A stretch of DNA of 64,000 nt, taken from the NCBI GenBank assembly GCA_021772055.1, contig JAETNR010000020.1:1-64000 (forward strand). The letters run 5' to 3'. The translations under genes were made by a program, and so were the position numbers. Numbering within the stretch: position 1 is the stretch's first letter; the number at the start of each line of letters is the position of its first letter. This stretch comes from Blautia sp. GTDB taxonomy: Bacteria > Bacillota > Clostridia > Lachnospirales > Lachnospiraceae. The notes below the pieces were generated by a model that was given only the letters and a program-made list of their open reading frames with translations, had not been told where the DNA came from and did not search any database. Below are positions 60,162 through 64,000 of this stretch, piece by piece.

Positions 60162-61906
60162 TGAAACGGGAAAATCGAAATTCCAAGCGGACACGGTATT
60201 TTACAGGACGAATCTTTTTCAGAAATTTTTTGATGCTCATGGCATTGGCCGTCGTTCCCATGCTCCTCGCCATCTTTCTGGGCACCTATTCTCAACGAGT
60301 CGTGGTAGAAAAAGAAGTGGCACTTTACAATCTGCGCACTGTCTCCCTTCTGCAGGATTCCATGGATGAGCTATTTGAGAGCTGCCTGCAGCAGGCGGAC
60401 TATCTCCTTTCTGACAACGATATCAATCTATTCCTGATCACCCAAAAGGATGGTTATACCTTCTACCATAATGACGTAATTTACAAGCTGATGAAAGTTC
60501 AGATGCAGGCAAATCCGGATTTTCTTGGCATTTATATTTATTCCAATGTGAACGGGAAATTCGTCTCCAACTATGGCGAGACCTCCCTGGCACGCTTCTT
60601 CGACACAGGATGGCTTGAAGATTATCAGTCTTATGACGGGGAAAATAGTTTCTTCTATGCTTTCCGCGACGGCCAGACCAGTCATCTTCAGCCAGTCCGC
60701 ATCTTAAGTCTGTATAAAATCCTGACAGTCGGCGAGCAGCGCAGAGGCGTTATCGTCTACAATATCAATTTTGACCAGTTTATACGCAAAATCTCCCAGT
60801 ACCGCGGTGAGTACGATATCAGCTTAAGTCTTCGCACCGAGGACGGCAGCCTGGTGGAACCACTGTGGGGAGAGAATGATCTGCATTCCCTGAATGGATC
60901 TTTTGACGAAAACAATCGCCTGGAAACTGATGATTTCATCGTTTATCGTTCTCCGGTAGAATTTTCTGACCTGTATCTTTATTCTGTTCTCTCCAGGGAT
61001 GCCCTGCAGGCGCGTCTTACGACCTCACAGGCTACTCTGATTGCTGTCGTGGCAGGAGTCTGCCTGTTGGTATTGGCTCTCGCCATCCTGATTTCCATGC
61101 GGATCTATCATCCTTTCCACAAGATCCTAGAAGAGCTGGAAACTCCCGCCGGGCTTTTAAGGAACAAGGTTGCCATCACCCAGGATGAAGAATCCTTCAT
61201 CCTGGAATCTATCCACAGCATGTCAGCCAAAAATGAGGAAATCACCGAAGAACTGTCCCGCCGTGTCGCTCTGTTAAAGCAGGCACAATCCGTTGCCCTC
61301 CAGAGCCAGATCAATCCTCATTTTCTCCACAATACCCTGGACAGTATCAGTTGGGCTACCATGCGCCTTACCGGCGGAAAAAACGAGGCATCCGTCATGC
61401 TCTCCAAGCTCGCCCAGATTCTCCGCTATTCCCTGGATGACGTAGACACTCTGGTTCCTCTTCAAAAAGAACTCAATAATACCCGTATCTACCTGGAACT
61501 CCAGGAACTCCGCTATCGCAATGCCTTCCAGGTGGAATGGGATATTCAGGACGATGTCCCGGACTGCCAGGTGATCAAAATCCTGCTGCAGCCCATCGTG
61601 GAAAATGCAATTCAGCACGGCTTAAAACCCATGAGCCGGGGAGGCCTTTTAAAAATTTCAGCCCATACAGACGGAGAGCTCCTCCTCATATCCATTTTTG
61701 ACAATGGCGCCGGCATTCCGGCTGAACGTCTTGCCTCTATCCAATCTGTACTTCATTCAGATATGATTCAGCAGCAGGAAAGCATCGGAATCGTAAACGT
61801 CCATCAAAGGATCCGGCTTTTCTACGGAGAGGAATATGGGCTTGAACTTTCCTCAGATCAGGGAACCCTGGTGACGCTGAAGCTCCCAGTGGTAAGGACC
61901 GTATAA
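60158..61906 (+). CDS. YesM-type sensor histidine kinase, locus C
   Basis: This 582-residue kinase has membrane helices near residues 25-45 (LMLMALAVVPMLLAIFLGTY) and 290-312 (TLIAVVAGVCLLVLALAILISM), with an extracellular sensor between. The phospho-His lies in LQSQINPHFLHNTLDSISWA (His 388) and the ATPase N-box is LLQPIVENAIQHGL, with DNGAGIP as G1 box. It should control the YesN-type protein just upstream, whose stop overlaps this start. A second ATG follows at once (60161) and is equally possible. Regulator-then-kinase order is the reverse of locus B. Confidence 0.92.
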   Translation: MMKRENRNSKRTRYFTGRIFFRNFLMLMALAVVPMLLAIFLGTYSQRVVVEKEVALYNLRTVSLLQDSMDELFESCLQQADYLLSDNDINLFLITQKDGYTFYHNDVIYKLMKVQMQANPDFLGIYIYSNVNGKFVSNYGETSLARFFDTGWLEDYQSYDGENSFFYAFRDGQTSHLQPVRILSLYKILTVGEQRRGVIVYNINFDQFIRKISQYRGEYDISLSLRTEDGSLVEPLWGENDLHSLNGSFDENNRLETDDFIVYRSPVEFSDLYLYSVLSRDALQARLTTSQATLIAVVAGVCLLVLALAILISMRIYHPFHKILEELETPAGLLRNKVAITQDEESFILESIHSMSAKNEEITEELSRRVALLKQAQSVALQSQINPHFLHNTLDSISWATMRLTGGKNEASVMLSKLAQILRYSLDDVDTLVPLQKELNNTRIYLELQELRYRNAFQVEWDIQDDVPDCQVIKILLQPIVENAIQHGLKPMSRGGLLKISAHTDGELLLISIFDNGAGIPAERLASIQSVLHSDMIQQQESIGIVNVHQRIRLFYGEEYGLELSSDQGTLVTLKLPVVRTV

Positions 61907-62128
61907 TTCGTTCGCAGTTTTCTCCCAGACAGCTCATCCCTATAAAAAATACAATCCTATCCGATGCAGAATAAAATGCTTGTTGTAAATAAAACATTCT
62001 CTTCTTTTCATAAAATAGTACAAATTCCCGAGAAGATTTGCCATAGACAAGGGCGTAGCCGGATGTTAGGATATTCTCATAATCAGCTATCCAATCAGCT
62101 AGCAAAAGAAAGGAACACGGAATACATT

Positions 62129-64000
62129 ATGGTTAATAAAAATCATACAGGAATGGATTTTCAGATTGACGGACTGAATTACCGGCTGCTTCCGGTCACA
62201 GAAGAAATTGTCCGCTGCATTATTTCCAAAAAAGAAATCTGTCAGGAAACAGAATCTTTCATTATTGAAAAAAAGGAACCGGAACATGTAGATTTTCAGG
62301 TGGAGGAATCTGAGAACACTGCTTTCTTAAAAACAGCCAAGGTGCAGGTGCAGGTAAATCTGCAAAACGGGGAGTTTACCTGGCTGCGTCCTGACAATCG
62401 TGTGTGGCTTAAGGAAAGCGGCCGTGACCTGGCGGAAATTGATGTAATCCATTATACCACCGGTGACGAAGAGCCGATCATCAAACGGGTAAAGACCGTA
62501 GACGGAGAACGGAATTTTATCCAGAATCTGAAAGAAGTCGTGGACAGAAAAGCATACCGGGCAAGATTGTTTTATCAGTGGAAAGAAAATGAGGGAATCT
62601 ATGGGCTTGGTCAGGCGGAAGAAGGAATCTACAATTACAGAGGCCATAACCAGTACCTTTATCAGCACAATATGCGCATTCCTATGCCTATGTTTGTCTC
62701 TTCCGAAGGCTACGGCATTCTGGTAGACTGCTGTTCTCTTATGACCTTTAATGATGAGGGCAGACAATCTTATTTATTTTTGGATACGGTTGACCAGATC
62801 GATTACTACTTCCTTGGGGGCAGCACCATGGACGGCATTATCCATGATTACCGTTACCTCACCGGCAAGGCACAGATGCTGCCGAAATGGGCATATGGTT
62901 ATATCCAGTCTAAGGAACAATATTATACGGATCAGGAGCTTGTGGATATTGTAAAGCATTATCGTGACCTTCAGGTTCCCCTGGATTGTGTTGTACAGGA
63001 TTGGAATTCCTGGGAGCCCGGGCAGTGGGGAAACAAAATCGTTGATAAAGCACGCTACGGCAATCTGAAAGCCTGCATGGATGAGATTCATGCCATGAAT
63101 GCCCATACGATGGTTTCCGTATGGCCCAACATGAATACAGGCTGCGAAAACCACACAGAGCTTTTTGACAAGGGTTATATGCTCAATGACTACGCTACTT
63201 ACGATGCCTTTAATGAAAAAGCCAGGGAAATTTACTGGAAGCAGGCAAAGGCAGAGCTTTTTGACGGCGGCTTTGATTCCTGGTGGTGTGATTCCACAGA
63301 ACCGTTTTCCGGACCGGACTGGAACGGAGAAAACAAGCGTGAACCATGGGAACGGTATGCCCTTGTTGGCGGCGAGCATAAAAAATATCTGGATGCAGCA
63401 AGAGCCAATGCTTATGCATTAATGCACGCAAAAGGAATTTACGAGAATCAGCGCAAAGACAGAGAAGATATGCGAGTTCTGAATCTTACCCGCTCCGGCT
63501 ATGCTTCCGGGCAGAAATACAGCGCAATGCTCTGGTCCGGAGATACCTGCGCTTCCTGGGATAATTTCAAGATTCAGATCACAGAGGGCCTGAATATGTG
63601 TATGAGCGGTTATCCTTACTGGACGCTGGATATCGGTGCATTTTTCACAGTATATAAAAAATGGCAGAACCGCGGCTGTGGCTGCAATACCGATCCTACC
63701 CCCAAATGGTTCTGGCAGGGACAATATGAGGAAGGAGTTCATGACAAGGGATATTGCGAGCTTTATACACGCTGGCTTGAGATGGGAACATTCCTTCCCA
63801 TGTTCCGCTCTCACGGAACCGATACCCCGAGGGAAATCTGGAACTTCGGCGAAAAGGGAACCATGTTTTACGATGCCATTGAGAAATTTATTAAACTTCG
63901 TTACCGGCTGATGCCTTATATTTATTCCCTTGCAGCATCTGTCCATTTTAATGACAGCACGATCATGCGAAGCCTTCTCTTCGATTTTCCTGAAGATCTG
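62129..64000 (+). CDS. GH31 family alpha-xylosidase/alpha-glucosidase (partial, runs off the end)
   Basis: This open frame is absent from the ORF track because it has no stop in the window. 624 codons are visible. The GH31 barrel shows the nucleophile motif FDSWWCDSTEPF (Asp 388) and the acid/base motif MLWSGDTCASWDNF (Asp 472). LPKWAYGYIQSKEQYYTDQEL and FLGGSTMDGIIHDYRYLTG are also family signatures. WWCDSTEP resembles alpha-xylosidases more than starch enzymes, but specificity is inference. There is no signal peptide, so it is cytoplasmic. The ATG has only a weak AAAGGAA upstream. It follows the locus C kinase by 222 bp, in which a weak TAGACA-17-TAGGAT promoter may lie. Confidence 0.88.
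   Translation, partial: MVNKNHTGMDFQIDGLNYRLLPVTEEIVRCIISKKEICQETESFIIEKKEPEHVDFQVEESENTAFLKTAKVQVQVNLQNGEFTWLRPDNRVWLKESGRDLAEIDVIHYTTGDEEPIIKRVKTVDGERNFIQNLKEVVDRKAYRARLFYQWKENEGIYGLGQAEEGIYNYRGHNQYLYQHNMRIPMPMFVSSEGYGILVDCCSLMTFNDEGRQSYLFLDTVDQIDYYFLGGSTMDGIIHDYRYLTGKAQMLPKWAYGYIQSKEQYYTDQELVDIVKHYRDLQVPLDCVVQDWNSWEPGQWGNKIVDKARYGNLKACMDEIHAMNAHTMVSVWPNMNTGCENHTELFDKGYMLNDYATYDAFNEKAREIYWKQAKAELFDGGFDSWWCDSTEPFSGPDWNGENKREPWERYALVGGEHKKYLDAARANAYALMHAKGIYENQRKDREDMRVLNLTRSGYASGQKYSAMLWSGDTCASWDNFKIQITEGLNMCMSGYPYWTLDIGAFFTVYKKWQNRGCGCNTDPTPKWFWQGQYEEGVHDKGYCELYTRWLEMGTFLPMFRSHGTDTPREIWNFGEKGTMFYDAIEKFIKLRYRLMPYIYSLAASVHFNDSTIMRSLLFDFPEDL

Overview
The window looks like chromosome of an anaerobic, spore-forming Bacillota, most likely a gut Lachnospiraceae (Blautia / Mediterraneibacter type; genus is a guess). 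The basis is a complete spoIIA sporulation operon, a small acid-soluble spore protein, Gram-positive T-box control, AddAB rather than RecBCD, two YesM/YesN two-component systems, strong Shine-Dalgarno sites with some GTG/TTG starts, and three separate sugar-ABC loci. No rRNA, tRNA, CRISPR array, prophage or intact insertion sequence was seen.

Layout. 0-2.3 kb: accessory edge with a HicAB toxin-antitoxin pair, an orphan XRE-type regulator and about 0.7 kb of non-coding or decayed DNA that may hold the tail of an IS200/IS605-type TnpB gene. 2.2-2.8 kb: queT behind a predicted preQ1 riboswitch. 2.9-12.5 kb (minus strand): spoIIAA-spoIIAB-sigF, a zinc-ribbon/TPR membrane protein, a 50-residue ORF missed by the ORF track, folC, an LTA-synthase-like sulfatase and valS behind a T-box. 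12.5-20.8 kb: sugar locus A (binding protein, two permeases, GH106-like glycosidase), with a divergent URO-D-like gene and a FadR-type GntR regulator; a FadR-like operator lies in the leader of the binding-protein gene. 20.8-29.7 kb: an ABC exporter with a giant coiled-coil FtsX-type permease, deoC, cdd, a spore-protein gene, and a PspC / DUF4097 / DUF1700 / PadR envelope-stress-type cluster. 30-45.7 kb: rsmF-like methyltransferase, a 268-bp near-perfect palindrome, addA/addB, an FMN_bind-like membrane protein, nadE, hslO, a methyltransferase, a DUF4143-type ATPase and a lipoprotein.

45.9-64 kb: sugar loci B and C. B has a binding protein and two permeases, divergent from a YesM-type kinase and YesN-type regulator. 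C has LplB/LplC-type permeases, a binding protein, an SGNH esterase and a GH94 phosphorylase, divergent from a second YesN/YesM pair that is followed by a GH31 alpha-xylosidase/alpha-glucosidase running off the window end. Together locus C suggests import of short oligosaccharides, removal of acetyl groups, phosphorolysis of a beta-linkage and trimming of alpha-linked xylose or glucose. The substrate is inference.

Most genes lie on the minus strand, and terminators or divergent promoters separate the units. The least ordinary items are the 268-bp palindrome between rsmF and addA, the abrupt strand-composition switch inside rsmF, the 33-bp/11-residue repeat array in the DUF1700 gene, the preQ1-type pseudoknot leader, and two sugar-binding proteins with no lipobox cysteine.
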